The translations under genes were made by a program, and so were the position numbers. Of a stretch of 64,000 bases of DNA, positions 47,347 through 55,010 are shown piece by piece (the first letter of the stretch is position 1; each line of letters begins with the position of its first letter). Below the pieces are notes generated by a model that ran no database searches, was not told where the DNA came from, and saw only the letters and a list, made by a program, of their open reading frames with translations. The DNA is taken from assembly GCA_934718065.1 (NCBI GenBank), contig CAKUZR010000004.1, forward strand, positions 62,001 to 126,000, written 5' to 3'. Source of the stretch: an uncultured Treponema sp. (GTDB taxonomy: Bacteria > Spirochaetota > Spirochaetia > Treponematales > Treponemataceae).

Positions 47347-47348
47347 TT

Positions 47349-47540
47349 ATGGCAAAGGCTAAACAGTTAAAGATTACACTTGTAAGAAGTACAATCGGAC
47401 AGAAACCTGCCAAAGTTGCCACAGTTCGCAGCCTTGGATTGAAGAAGATTAACTCTTCTGTAGTACAGGACGATAACGATGCAATTCGTGGAATGATCGC
47501 TTCTGTTGCTCATCTTGTAAAAGTAGAGGAGGCAGAATAA
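47349..47540 (+). CDS. rpmD: 50S ribosomal protein L30
   Basis: 63 residues. [29 protein letters not shown] is the whole-family signature. It starts 2 nt after rpsE and its stop overlaps the rplO ATG. Confidence 0.95.
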   Translation: MAKAKQLKITLVRSTIGQKPAKVATVRSLGLKKINSSVVQDDNDAIRGMIASVAHLVKVEEAE

Positions 47541-48016
47541 TGTCTGAATACAATCCAGTACTTAGCGCGCCAAAAGGTGCAAATAAAAAGCCGAAGCGTG
47601 TTGGACGCGGTTCTTCTTCTGGACTTGGTACAACAGCTGGTAAAGGTAATAAAGGTCAGCAGTCTCGCTCTGGTTCTTCAACTCCTTACGTAGGATTTGA
47701 AGGTGGTCAGATGCCTCTTTACAGACGAGTTGCTAGACGTGGGTTCTCAAATTATCCTTTTAAGAAGGAATTTGTTTGTATTAATGTTGGTGTTCTTGAT
47801 GCAAAATTTGCTGATGGAGAAACAGTAAGCAAAGAAACTCTTGCGGCAAAAGGATTCATTTCGGCAAAGGCAGCTCCGCTTGTTAAGATTCTTGGCAATG
47901 GAGATATTACAAAGAAGCTTACTATTGATGTAGACAAAGTTTCTGAATCTGCAAAAGCTAAAATTGAAAAGGCTGGCGGCAGCGTAAAAGTTGCTGCGGC
48001 TGAAGAATCTAAATAA
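47540..48016 (+). CDS. rplO: 50S ribosomal protein L15
   Basis: 158 residues. Assembly protein of the 50S core. KKPKRVGRGSSSGLGTTAGKGNKGQQSRSG (Gly-rich RNA-binding arm) and GFEGGQMPLYRRVARRGFSN are diagnostic. GGAGG lies in the rpmD end. Followed by secY. Confidence 0.96.
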   Translation: MSEYNPVLSAPKGANKKPKRVGRGSSSGLGTTAGKGNKGQQSRSGSSTPYVGFEGGQMPLYRRVARRGFSNYPFKKEFVCINVGVLDAKFADGETVSKETLAAKGFISAKAAPLVKILGNGDITKKLTIDVDKVSESAKAKIEKAGGSVKVAAAEESK

Positions 48017-48031
48017 GCGTCGGGGTAGAAC

Positions 48032-49366
48032 ATGGCAAGCAATCCAGTAGTAAATATGTTTAGAGTGAAGGAAATTCGTGTACGTTTGCTCTTTACATTT
48101 TTGATTTTGGCAATATTCCGTTTGGGAAGCGTTCTTACAATTCCTGGTATTGACGCGACAGTTTTGTTTGATTATTTCAACAATCTTGCTGCTCAGAACA
48201 AGAATGCTTTTGCAAGTTATATGGACTTCTTTGTAGGCGGTGCTTTCTCGAACTTCTCAATTTTCATGTTGGGAGTAATGCCATATATTTCTACACAGAT
48301 TATTTTGCAGCTTGCTGTGATTATTTTCCCAAGTTTGAAACGAGCCGTTCAGGAAGACGGCGGTCAGCGTAAAATGGCTGCATGGACTAGAATCGGAACA
48401 GTATTTGTATGTCTGCTCCAGGCCTATGCAGTTACAGTTTATGCGCGCTCAATTCCTGGATGCATTGTGTTCAGTTCTATTTTGAAGTTCAATCTTCTGG
48501 CTGTGCTTACAGTAACCACAGGATCTATGGTTACTGTATGGCTCGGCGATCAGATTACGGCTAACGGTATCGGCAACGGCATTTCCATGATGATTTTTGC
48601 CGGTATTGTTGCCCGTCTTCCAAATGCGGTGGCTGAACTGGTGAGAAAAGTTTCTGCAGGCGAAATCCAGCTGGTTTTCGTTATTGTAGTGCTTGTTATG
48701 TTTGTTGCTATAATCGCGTTGGTAATATTTGAAGAGTCTGGAGAAAGAAAAATTCCGGTTCATTATGCAAAACGGGTTGTTGGAAGAAAAATGTATGGTG
48801 GTCAGAACACTTATATTCCTTTCAAAGTAAATCCTTCTAATGTAATTCCGTTGATTTTCGCTTCTTCTCTTCTTACATTGCCGTTGCAGATTGTTTCTAC
48901 TTTGGGAAGTAACCAGGAATCTGCTAGGTGGATAAGCCGCCTTTCTAATATCTTGGCGCCAAATGGACTTTGGTACAATGTTTTGTTGGTCATTCTTATT
49001 GTTTTCTTTGCGTATTTCTATACCCAGGTAACTTTGAATCCTGTTGAAATCGCTAAAAATATCCGTGAGAATGGCGGTTCTATTCCGGGTGTAAGCACTG
49101 ATAAAACAGAGGAATACCTTAATAAAATATTGAACCGGCTTATTTTACCGGGCTCTTTGTTCTTGGCATTTATTGCTATTGTTCCATCTGTGATTCAGAG
49201 GCTGTTCAATTTCCCGCAGTCAGTTGCTATGCTGATGGGCGGAACATCGCTTATCATTATGGTTGGCGTAGATTTGGATACCATGAGTCAGGTAGAAGCT
49301 CTTTTGAAAATGCATCATCAGGATGGATTGACAAAGAAAGGTAAGATTAGATCACGAAATCTTTAG
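48032..49366 (+). CDS. secY: Preprotein translocase subunit SecY
   Basis: 444 residues, ten predicted membrane helices; forms the protein-conducting channel with SecE above. VKEIRVRLLFTFLILAIFRL start, SVLTIPGID plug region, LGVMPYISTQIILQLAVIIFP and NPVEIAKNIRENGGSIPGV (cytosolic loop contacting SecA/ribosome). No adk, map or infA follows, unlike many bacteria. Confidence 0.97.
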   Translation: MASNPVVNMFRVKEIRVRLLFTFLILAIFRLGSVLTIPGIDATVLFDYFNNLAAQNKNAFASYMDFFVGGAFSNFSIFMLGVMPYISTQIILQLAVIIFPSLKRAVQEDGGQRKMAAWTRIGTVFVCLLQAYAVTVYARSIPGCIVFSSILKFNLLAVLTVTTGSMVTVWLGDQITANGIGNGISMMIFAGIVARLPNAVAELVRKVSAGEIQLVFVIVVLVMFVAIIALVIFEESGERKIPVHYAKRVVGRKMYGGQNTYIPFKVNPSNVIPLIFASSLLTLPLQIVSTLGSNQESARWISRLSNILAPNGLWYNVLLVILIVFFAYFYTQVTLNPVEIAKNIRENGGSIPGVSTDKTEEYLNKILNRLILPGSLFLAFIAIVPSVIQRLFNFPQSVAMLMGGTSLIIMVGVDLDTMSQVEALLKMHHQDGLTKKGKIRSRNL

Positions 49367-49416
49367 AAAAGTTTAGAAAATCGTGCTCTAAGTAGTAGAA
49401 AAAGATTGGGAATATA

Positions 49417-49472
49417 TGATATATTAGTTTTCACCGAATTGTCTCTCATTGCGAGGTGCTAAGATTCGGTGA
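49417..49472 (+). promoter_or_regulatory. Extended -10 promoter and 5' hairpin before rpmJ
   Basis: TGA-TATATT (49417-49425) has the extended -10 TGn element. The predicted start falls at TCACCGAAT (49431), which pairs over 9 bp with ATTCGGTGA (49464-49472) around an inner CTC...GAG. A hairpin at the very 5' end of an internal transcript suggests stability or autoregulation. Confidence 0.5.
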
Positions 49473-49497
49473 GAATGTTTATTCTCAGGGGGTCTTT

Positions 49498-49611
49498 ATG
49501 AAAGTACGAACCAGTGTAAAACCTATCTGTGATAAGTGTAAGGTAATCAAACGAAACGGAATTATCCGTATCATTTGTTCAAATCCAAAACACAAGCAGA
49601 GACAGGGCTAA
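49498..49611 (+). CDS. rpmJ: 50S ribosomal protein L36
   Basis: 37 residues, zinc-binding form: [20 protein letters not shown] with Cys11, Cys14, then Cys27 and His32. GGGGG upstream. Starts the rpsM-rpsK-rpoA-rplQ group. Confidence 0.96.
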   Translation: MKVRTSVKPICDKCKVIKRNGIIRIICSNPKHKQRQG

Positions 49612-49621
49612 GGAGTAACAG

Positions 49622-49987
49622 ATGGCTCGAATATCGGGAGTTGATATCCCAAATAAACACATAAGTATTGCTTTAACTTATATTTATGGTATCGGAAATT
49701 CTTTGGCGAAAAAAATCCTTGAAGAAGCTAAGATTGATCCAGCTAAAATGGCTAACGATCTTACTCAGGATGAAATTGCAAAGATTCGTGATATTCTGGA
49801 TAAGAACTACAAGGTTGAAGGTCGTCTTCGCTCAGAAATCGGTCTTAACCTTAAACGCCTTATTGATATTGGCTGTTACCGCGGTCTTAGACACAAGAGA
49901 AGTCTTCCAGTTCGTGGTCAGAGAACACGCACAAATTCTCGTACCCGCAAAGGTAAGAAGAAGACTGTTGCTAACAAGAAGAAGTAG
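49622..49987 (+). CDS. rpsM: 30S ribosomal protein S13
   Basis: 121 residues. Head protein bridging to the 50S subunit. [24 protein letters not shown], then [21 protein letters not shown] (signature) and a basic tail [20 protein letters not shown] site. Confidence 0.97.
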   Translation: MARISGVDIPNKHISIALTYIYGIGNSLAKKILEEAKIDPAKMANDLTQDEIAKIRDILDKNYKVEGRLRSEIGLNLKRLIDIGCYRGLRHKRSLPVRGQRTRTNSRTRKGKKKTVANKKK

Positions 49988-50001
49988 GGCGGAGGAAACT
50001 A

Positions 50002-50382
50002 ATGGCTACAGCTAAAAAACGAAAGGAAAAGAAAAGCGTTTACGAAGGTAATGTTTACATTCAGGCAACGTTTAATAATACTATCGTTACAATCACAGAC
50101 TTGAATGGTAATGCACTTTCTTGGGCATCATCAGGCGGTCTTGGTTTCCGTGGAGCAAAGAAATCTACTCCATTTGCTGCTCAGTCAGTTGCAGAAACAG
50201 CTGTTCAGAAGGCAGTAAGCTACGGTTTGCGGGAAGTTCACGTTTATGTAAAAGGACCTGGAATGGGACGCGAAAATGCTATCCGTTCTTTGGGTGCTAT
50301 GGGATTAAGAGTAAAATCAATCCATGATATTACTCCAATTCCGCATAACGGATGCCGACCTCGCAAGACTCGCCGTATGTAA
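50002..50382 (+). CDS. rpsK: 30S ribosomal protein S11
   Basis: 126 residues. Platform protein near the E site. [36 protein letters not shown] and [29 protein letters not shown] are invariant. GGAGG upstream. A 150-nt leader separates it from rpoA; rpsD is not next but follows rplQ. Confidence 0.97.
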   Translation: MATAKKRKEKKSVYEGNVYIQATFNNTIVTITDLNGNALSWASSGGLGFRGAKKSTPFAAQSVAETAVQKAVSYGLREVHVYVKGPGMGRENAIRSLGAMGLRVKSIHDITPIPHNGCRPRKTRRM

Positions 50383-50406
50383 CGGAACTGAAAAGATAGT
50401 AATCCC

Positions 50407-50518
50407 GTCTGCCGGATGTCAGTGGCAGACTGTTTTGACAGGAATGTCTAAACGAAGTTATAAGCCAGCATAAAAACTGGTTTGTCTGATGTAAAGTGAG
50501 GGGTTGAGTTTTTCAACC
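50407..50518 (+). promoter_or_regulatory. Structured leader before rpoA
   Basis: Three hairpins: GTCTGCC/GGCAGAC (50407-50430), CCAG/CTGG (50465-50480) and GGTTGA-GTTTT-TCAACC (50502-50518), the last just upstream of the AGAGGAG site. S4 regulates this operon in E. coli; a similar role is conjecture. Confidence 0.4.
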
Positions 50519-50533
50519 TCAAGAGGAGTTCTG

Positions 50534-51589
50534 ATGGCTCGCAAAAATCTGCTTAAAGGTTTTAAGAAACCAAAAGGTATTACTTTTGAGCATCTTGAGA
50601 CTAATCCGAATTATGGTAAGTTCACAGCTTATCCTTTTGAAACAGGGTTCGGTACAACTGTAGGAAATACTTTGCGCCGCGTTTTGCTTTCATCAATTCA
50701 GGGTTACGCCATCACATCTATTCGCATCACATCTTATGATGCTGATGGTGTGCCGCACGTAATTTCAAGTGAATTTGAGGCAATTCCGAATGTTTCTGAA
50801 GATACATTGGAAATCATTAACAGTCTTAAACAGATTCGATTGCGTCTTCCTAACGATGTTGAACAGGACACTATCCTTTATGAATTCAAAGGCTCTGGTG
50901 TTGTAAAGAGCGATGATCTTGCAAAAGAAAATCAGCTTGAAGTTATGACTAAAGATATGCTTGTCTTTACAATGATGGAAGGCTGTCATCTTGATATTGA
51001 AATGCAGGTTGATCTTGGTCGCGGTTATGTTCCTGCTGAAGTGAACGAACACTACATTGAAGTTGTTGGTACACTTCCTATGGATGCAATCTTTACTCCT
51101 GTGCCAAAGGTGAAGTATTCTATTGAACCTTGCCGTGTAGGACAGCGAAATGATTACGATAAGCTTGTTCTTGAAATTTGGACAGATGGAACAATTGCAC
51201 CTGAAGATGCATTGGCAGAAGCTGCAAAGATTGCGAAAGATCATTTCTCAATTTTTGTAAACTTTAATGACAGTGATGTCGCTAGTAGTGAAGAAGACAG
51301 CGAGGATGATGCAAGAATTAAAGAGATTCTTAATACTCCTGTTGAAGAGCTGGAACTTTCTGTTCGTTCTTCAAATTGTCTCAAAAACGCAAATATTCGC
51401 ACTATTGGTGAATTAACAAAAAAGACAGAAGATGATATTGCAAAGACTCGAAACTTTGGAAAGAAGAGTCTTACAGAAATCAAAGAAAAACTTCAGGAAT
51501 GGGGCTTGACTCTTGGAATGACTGACTATAGTCATCTGAAGAATGCTGCAAACTTAACAAAGCAGAAGGAAGAAACAGATGAATCATAG
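50534..51589 (+). CDS. rpoA: DNA-directed RNA polymerase alpha subunit
   Basis: 351 residues from [10 protein letters not shown], after AGAGGAG. The N-terminal assembly domain has [23 protein letters not shown]; the linker is acidic ([16 protein letters not shown]); the C-terminal domain, which contacts UP elements and activators, has [22 protein letters not shown] and [21 protein letters not shown]. Overlaps rplQ by 11 nt. Confidence 0.97.
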   Translation: MARKNLLKGFKKPKGITFEHLETNPNYGKFTAYPFETGFGTTVGNTLRRVLLSSIQGYAITSIRITSYDADGVPHVISSEFEAIPNVSEDTLEIINSLKQIRLRLPNDVEQDTILYEFKGSGVVKSDDLAKENQLEVMTKDMLVFTMMEGCHLDIEMQVDLGRGYVPAEVNEHYIEVVGTLPMDAIFTPVPKVKYSIEPCRVGQRNDYDKLVLEIWTDGTIAPEDALAEAAKIAKDHFSIFVNFNDSDVASSEEDSEDDARIKEILNTPVEELELSVRSSNCLKNANIRTIGELTKKTEDDIAKTRNFGKKSLTEIKEKLQEWGLTLGMTDYSHLKNAANLTKQKEETDES

Positions 51590-52130
51590 AAATGGTTTTA
51601 ATCCGCTTTCGCGCACAACAGCACACCGTCGTGCAATGTCACGCAACATGGTGACTTCACTCTTTAGATTTGAACGTATTACTACAACAAAGGCTAAAGC
51701 TCTTGAAGTTCGCAAGGCTGCTGAAAAATTAATTACTAGAAGTAAGGTTGATTCAGTTCACAATCGTCGTGAAGCTGCAAAATTTATTGCAGATGAAAAG
51801 ATTTTGAACAAACTTTTTACTGAAATCGGTCCTAGAATGAAAGACCGCAATGGTGGTTATACTCGTGTTCTTAAAATTGGTTTCCGACAGGGTGATGCCG
51901 CTGATATGGTTATTCTTGAACTTGTGGATTACAAGCTTGATACTGAAGCAAAAGATGAAAAATCTGAAGCTAAAGCAAAGAAGCCTGCAAAGTCTGCTGA
52001 AGAAAAGAAAGAACCGGCTAAAAAAGCTGCTGCTGAAAAGAAGCCTGCTGCGAAGAAAACTTCTGCGGCTAAGAAAACAACTGCTAAAAAAACTGCTGAA
52101 CCTAAGGCAGAAACTGCGGATAAGGAGTAG
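51579..52130 (+). CDS. rplQ: 50S ribosomal protein L17 with a Lys/Ala-rich tail
   Basis: 183 residues. The first ~122 are canonical L17 ([59 protein letters not shown]). The last ~60 form an unusual low-complexity tail of Lys, Ala, Pro and Glu ([20 protein letters not shown], then [14 protein letters not shown]), similar in composition to histone H1-like tails. Its ATG lies within the rpoA end. The tail probably projects from the ribosome near the tunnel exit; function unknown. Confidence 0.95.
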   Translation: MNHRNGFNPLSRTTAHRRAMSRNMVTSLFRFERITTTKAKALEVRKAAEKLITRSKVDSVHNRREAAKFIADEKILNKLFTEIGPRMKDRNGGYTRVLKIGFRQGDAADMVILELVDYKLDTEAKDEKSEAKAKKPAKSAEEKKEPAKKAAAEKKPAAKKTSAAKKTTAKKTAEPKAETADKE

Positions 52131-52133
52131 GAA

Positions 52134-52370
52134 ATGTCTAAGAACCATCGTGGAACTGGTATCCGTTCACTTCCAGCGCACGGAAGAGCTACTTGCCCTA
52201 TCTGCAAGAAGACTGATGTAAAATGTCTTTATGAAAAAGAAGTTGACGGTCAGACTTTAAATATCTGCAAAGTATGCAATGCTACTTTGAAGAATAAAGA
52301 AAGAGCTGCTGCTAAGGCTGCGGCAAAAGCGGCGCCTGCTGCTGAAGAATCTGCACCAGCTGCAGAGTAA
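52134..52370 (+). CDS. Small zinc-ribbon protein in the ribosomal cluster (unknown)
   Basis: 78 residues, only 3 nt after rplQ, with GGAG in the rplQ end, so clearly cotranscribed. It has two CxxC pairs (Cys21/Cys24 in CPIC and Cys45/Cys48 in CKVC) that would form a zinc ribbon, a basic N-terminus (SKNHRGTGIRSLPAHGRAT), and a 25-residue Ala/Lys/Glu tail like that of L17. I do not recognise it as a standard ribosomal protein. Its place between rplQ and rpsD suggests a ribosome-associated or assembly role. Confidence 0.8.
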   Translation: MSKNHRGTGIRSLPAHGRATCPICKKTDVKCLYEKEVDGQTLNICKVCNATLKNKERAAAKAAAKAAPAAEESAPAAE

Positions 52371-52391
52371 AAAAACAAATAGGAGCATAAA

Positions 52392-52985
52392 ATGGCTACT
52401 AGAAGAAGTCCTCGTTTTAAAGAATGTAGAAGACTTGGTGTAAACGTATGTGGACACCCTAAAGCACTGGAAAGAGCAAATTCCCCTGCTTTTGCTAAAA
52501 AAAAGAAGGTTTCAGAATATGGTCTTCAGTTGATTGAAAAACAGAAGGTTAAGGCATATTACGGAATCCTTGAAAAACAGATGAGAAGATATTTTGAGGC
52601 GGCAGCTCGTGCAACTGGTAATACAGGTGATGAATTGCTTATCCTTTTGGAACGTCGTCTTGATAATCTTGTATACCGTGCTGGTTTTGCTAAGTCTATT
52701 CGTCAGGCTCGCCAGATGGTAAGTCATGGACACTTTACTGTTGATGGAAAGAAAGTTAATATTCCTTCTTTCTCTGTAAAAGTTGGACAGACAATCGCTT
52801 TGAGTGAAAAAGCTCAGAAGTCAGGTGCTTTAAAGGCAATCTTCCTTGAAGATAAGGCTGGAAAACTTGAATATATTGAAAAGAACGTTGATGGTTTTAG
52901 CGCTAAGTTCAGCCGCTTGCCGCTTCGTGCTGAAATTCCAGTTGATGTAAAGGAAAATCTTGTAATCGAATACTATTCTAAATAG
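52392..52985 (+). CDS. rpsD: 30S ribosomal protein S4
   Basis: 197 residues. Primary 16S rRNA binder and accuracy protein. The S4/RNA-binding domain has LERRLDNLVYRAGFAKSIRQARQMVSHGHFTVDGKKVNIPS. The N-terminus has only two cysteines (Cys12, Cys20), so a complete Cys4 zinc site is not evident. AGGAG site. Last gene of the cluster, before a terminator. Confidence 0.96.
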   Translation: MATRRSPRFKECRRLGVNVCGHPKALERANSPAFAKKKKVSEYGLQLIEKQKVKAYYGILEKQMRRYFEAAARATGNTGDELLILLERRLDNLVYRAGFAKSIRQARQMVSHGHFTVDGKKVNIPSFSVKVGQTIALSEKAQKSGALKAIFLEDKAGKLEYIEKNVDGFSAKFSRLPLRAEIPVDVKENLVIEYYSK

Positions 52986-53002
52986 TGCTCGGGCGATAAA
53001 CA

Positions 53003-53036
53003 AACGGCAGTCCAATGCGGCTGTCGTTTTTTTTTG
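53003..53036 (+). terminator. Terminator of the ribosomal supercluster
   Basis: AACGGCAG...GCTGTCGTT stem (one mismatch) followed by nine T. Confidence 0.85.
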
Positions 53037-53111
53037 TTTAACGAAACTCTTCCATAAGAAATTAAAATAAATTATATTTATGGAAATTATTTTTTATTTT
53101 CGGAGGAAAAT

Positions 53112-54248
53112 ATGAAAAAATCACTTGGAGTTCTTGCTTTTGCTTCTGCAGTTTTTGCATTGGCTGGCTGTTCTAAAAAATCTAGTGATACTGTGAAAAT
53201 TGGCGGAGTTGCACCTCTTTCTGGAAGTGTTGCTGTATACGGTGTTGAATGTAAAAACGGCATTGACCTTGCTGTAGAGGAAATCAATGCTGCGGGTGGA
53301 ATTGCAGGAAAGAAGATTGAATTCATCTGCGAGGATGATGAAGGATCTCCGGATAAAACTGTAAACGCGTTCAAAAAACTTATCACAAAAGACGGCGTAA
53401 AATATGTTATCGGTTCGTTGACAAGCGGCTGTACTCAGGCGATTACTACTTTGGCTCAGGCTAGCAAGGTAATTCAGATTGCGCCTGCTGCTACTTCACC
53501 TGCAATTACTGACGCTGGAAATTATATTTTCCGCGCATGCTTTATAGATCCTTTCCAGGGAACTGTGGGCGGCAAATTTGCTGCTGAAAATTTGAAGGCG
53601 AAGCGCGCTGCGATTCTTTATGACAGCGGAAATGACTATTCAGTTGGTCTTTCTGAAAATTTCCAGACTTCTTTTAAGGCGAACGGCGGCGCAGTTGTTG
53701 CCCTTGAATCTTATTCTACTGGCGACAAGGATTTTAATGCTCAGCTTACAAAAATCAAGAATGCGAAGCCGGATGTGGTTTATCTGCCGGATTACTATGG
53801 AACTGTTGCTTTGATTGCAAAACAGCTCCGCGCGCAGGGAATTAATACTCCAATTGTTGGCGCTGACGGCTGGGATGGTCTTACAGCGAATGCTGGTGAC
53901 GAGGTTTTGAACGGTTTCTATTCAAACCACTACGCAGAAGATTCTACTGAACCGGCTGTGCAGAATCTTGTAAAGGCTTTCAAGGCAAAATACAACAAGG
54001 CTCCGAATTCTTTTGCGGTTCTTGGATATGATTCTGTTTATATGCTGAAGGATGCGATTGAGGCTGCTGGAACTTTGGATGTTGAAAAGGTTCGCGATGC
54101 TCTTGAAAAAACTGACGGAAACTACGTTACAGGTCATATTACTTTTGATGAAAAGCGAAATCCTGTAAAATCTGCGGTTATGATTGAATTTGTAAAGGGC
54201 GCGGATGGAAAAATCACAACAGCGTATAAGACTACTGTAAACCCGTAA
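53112..54248 (+). CDS. Branched-chain amino-acid-type ABC transporter binding lipoprotein
   Basis: 378 residues. Lipoprotein signal peptide with lipobox LAGC (Cys20), then a periplasmic-binding fold of the LivJ/LivK type: VKIGGVAPLSGSVAVYGVECKNGIDLAVEEIN, GKKIEFICEDDEGSPDKTVNAF, VIGSLTSGCTQAI and YDSGNDYSVGLSENF. It would capture leucine, isoleucine, valine or a related ligand for a LivHMGF permease; none of those genes follows here, so it is either an orphan binding protein or serves a distant transporter. GGAGG site. Several hairpins follow its stop. Confidence 0.9.
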   Translation: MKKSLGVLAFASAVFALAGCSKKSSDTVKIGGVAPLSGSVAVYGVECKNGIDLAVEEINAAGGIAGKKIEFICEDDEGSPDKTVNAFKKLITKDGVKYVIGSLTSGCTQAITTLAQASKVIQIAPAATSPAITDAGNYIFRACFIDPFQGTVGGKFAAENLKAKRAAILYDSGNDYSVGLSENFQTSFKANGGAVVALESYSTGDKDFNAQLTKIKNAKPDVVYLPDYYGTVALIAKQLRAQGINTPIVGADGWDGLTANAGDEVLNGFYSNHYAEDSTEPAVQNLVKAFKAKYNKAPNSFAVLGYDSVYMLKDAIEAAGTLDVEKVRDALEKTDGNYVTGHITFDEKRNPVKSAVMIEFVKGADGKITTAYKTTVNP

Positions 54249-54391
54249 GGAAATACTTCCTGTATTTCCTTACTTACAACCAAATCCTTTTGGGATTTGG
54301 TTGCTTCGCTAGGCGCGGACATCGTGTCCGCGGGTGGTTGAGAGGACGGCGTTTTTCTGCTGGATTAGGCGGGATGCCGTCTTTTTTTTTT
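54245..54391 (+). terminator. Four consecutive hairpins ending in a strong terminator
   Basis: (1) GTAAGGAAATAC/GTATTTCCTTAC, 12 bp, overlapping the stop codon; (2) AACCAAATCC/GGATTTGGTT, 10 bp; (3) CGCGGACA-TCG-TGTCCGCG, 8 bp; (4) GACGGC...GCCGTC followed by ten T (54345-54391). The last is an intrinsic terminator; the first three may protect the 3' end or be processing sites. Confidence 0.8.
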
Positions 54392-54850
54392 GTTTTACGG
54401 GAGTTTTGGGCGGTGTGGGGGGGGGCTGGATTTTTTTTTGGTTTTGAGCTGTGTTTTTTTTTGAGAAGGCGTTGCTGGAATGGCGGCGTTTTTTTTTGTT
54501 TTAAAGCGGGATTTTTTTTTCGTTTTTGCGGTGTGGCTGAATTGATTAGACTGGACTGGTTTTAAAGTTTTTTTGAAAGATTTGGGATTTTTTTTGCGTT
54601 TTTACGCCGTGGATGAACGATTGTCGTGGAAATGTTTTTAAAGTTTTTGAAAAAATAGGATTTTTTTTGTAGAAAGATTGCGGCTTTTGTTATGGTTGTG
54701 CGGAAAAAGTTTTTGTTTTGGCGGCTGGCTGCAATTTGAAAATTTTTTATTTTGAAGTGGAATTTGTTGAATGCTGATTTTGCGCAAGGCTGGACGGCGG
54801 TTGAATGCTGGAGCAACTGGTTGGCGGAGGAACTTGCGCGGGATTGGAAG
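54392..54850 (+). other. T/G-skewed non-coding stretch with repeated T tracts
   Basis: The plus strand is dominated by T and G, with about ten runs of seven or more T and a run of eight G; C and A are scarce. No ORF has a ribosome site or family resemblance. Its function is not recognised. Confidence 0.5.
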
Positions 54851-54912
54851 GGGCGCGCAGCGCGCCGGCGCGGAGCGGCGGCCGGCCGGGAGGCGAGCGG
54901 AGCGAGAGCCCT
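54851..54912. repeat. GC-rich palindromic cluster upstream of purL
   Basis: An abrupt GC-rich island in T-rich surroundings: GGCGCGC-A-GCGCGCC (54852-54866, perfect), then GCGGCCGGCCGG and GCGAGCGGAGCGAGAGC. REP-like in look; no second copy was found in this window. Confidence 0.55.
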
Positions 54913-54974
54913 GGAAAGCCCGTTGCGGTGGTAGTTTGCGCCCAAATAAAGAAAAAAGTTGTTTGAAATGTGCG

Positions 54975-55003
54975 TTGAAAGGGCGTTGTATTATCTTTAT
55001 AAT
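54975..55003 (+). promoter_or_regulatory. Promoter of purL giving a leaderless mRNA
   Basis: TTGAAA, 17 bp, TATAAT (perfect -10), then only 7 nt to the ATG. Transcription should start at or next to the start codon, and no ribosome site exists. Confidence 0.8.
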
Positions 55004-55010
55004 GTAAGTT

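Noticed and set aside
54562..54945. 127-codon minus-strand frame upstream of purL
   Set aside because: Low-complexity product of A-rich and GC-island sequence with no ribosome site or family resemblance.
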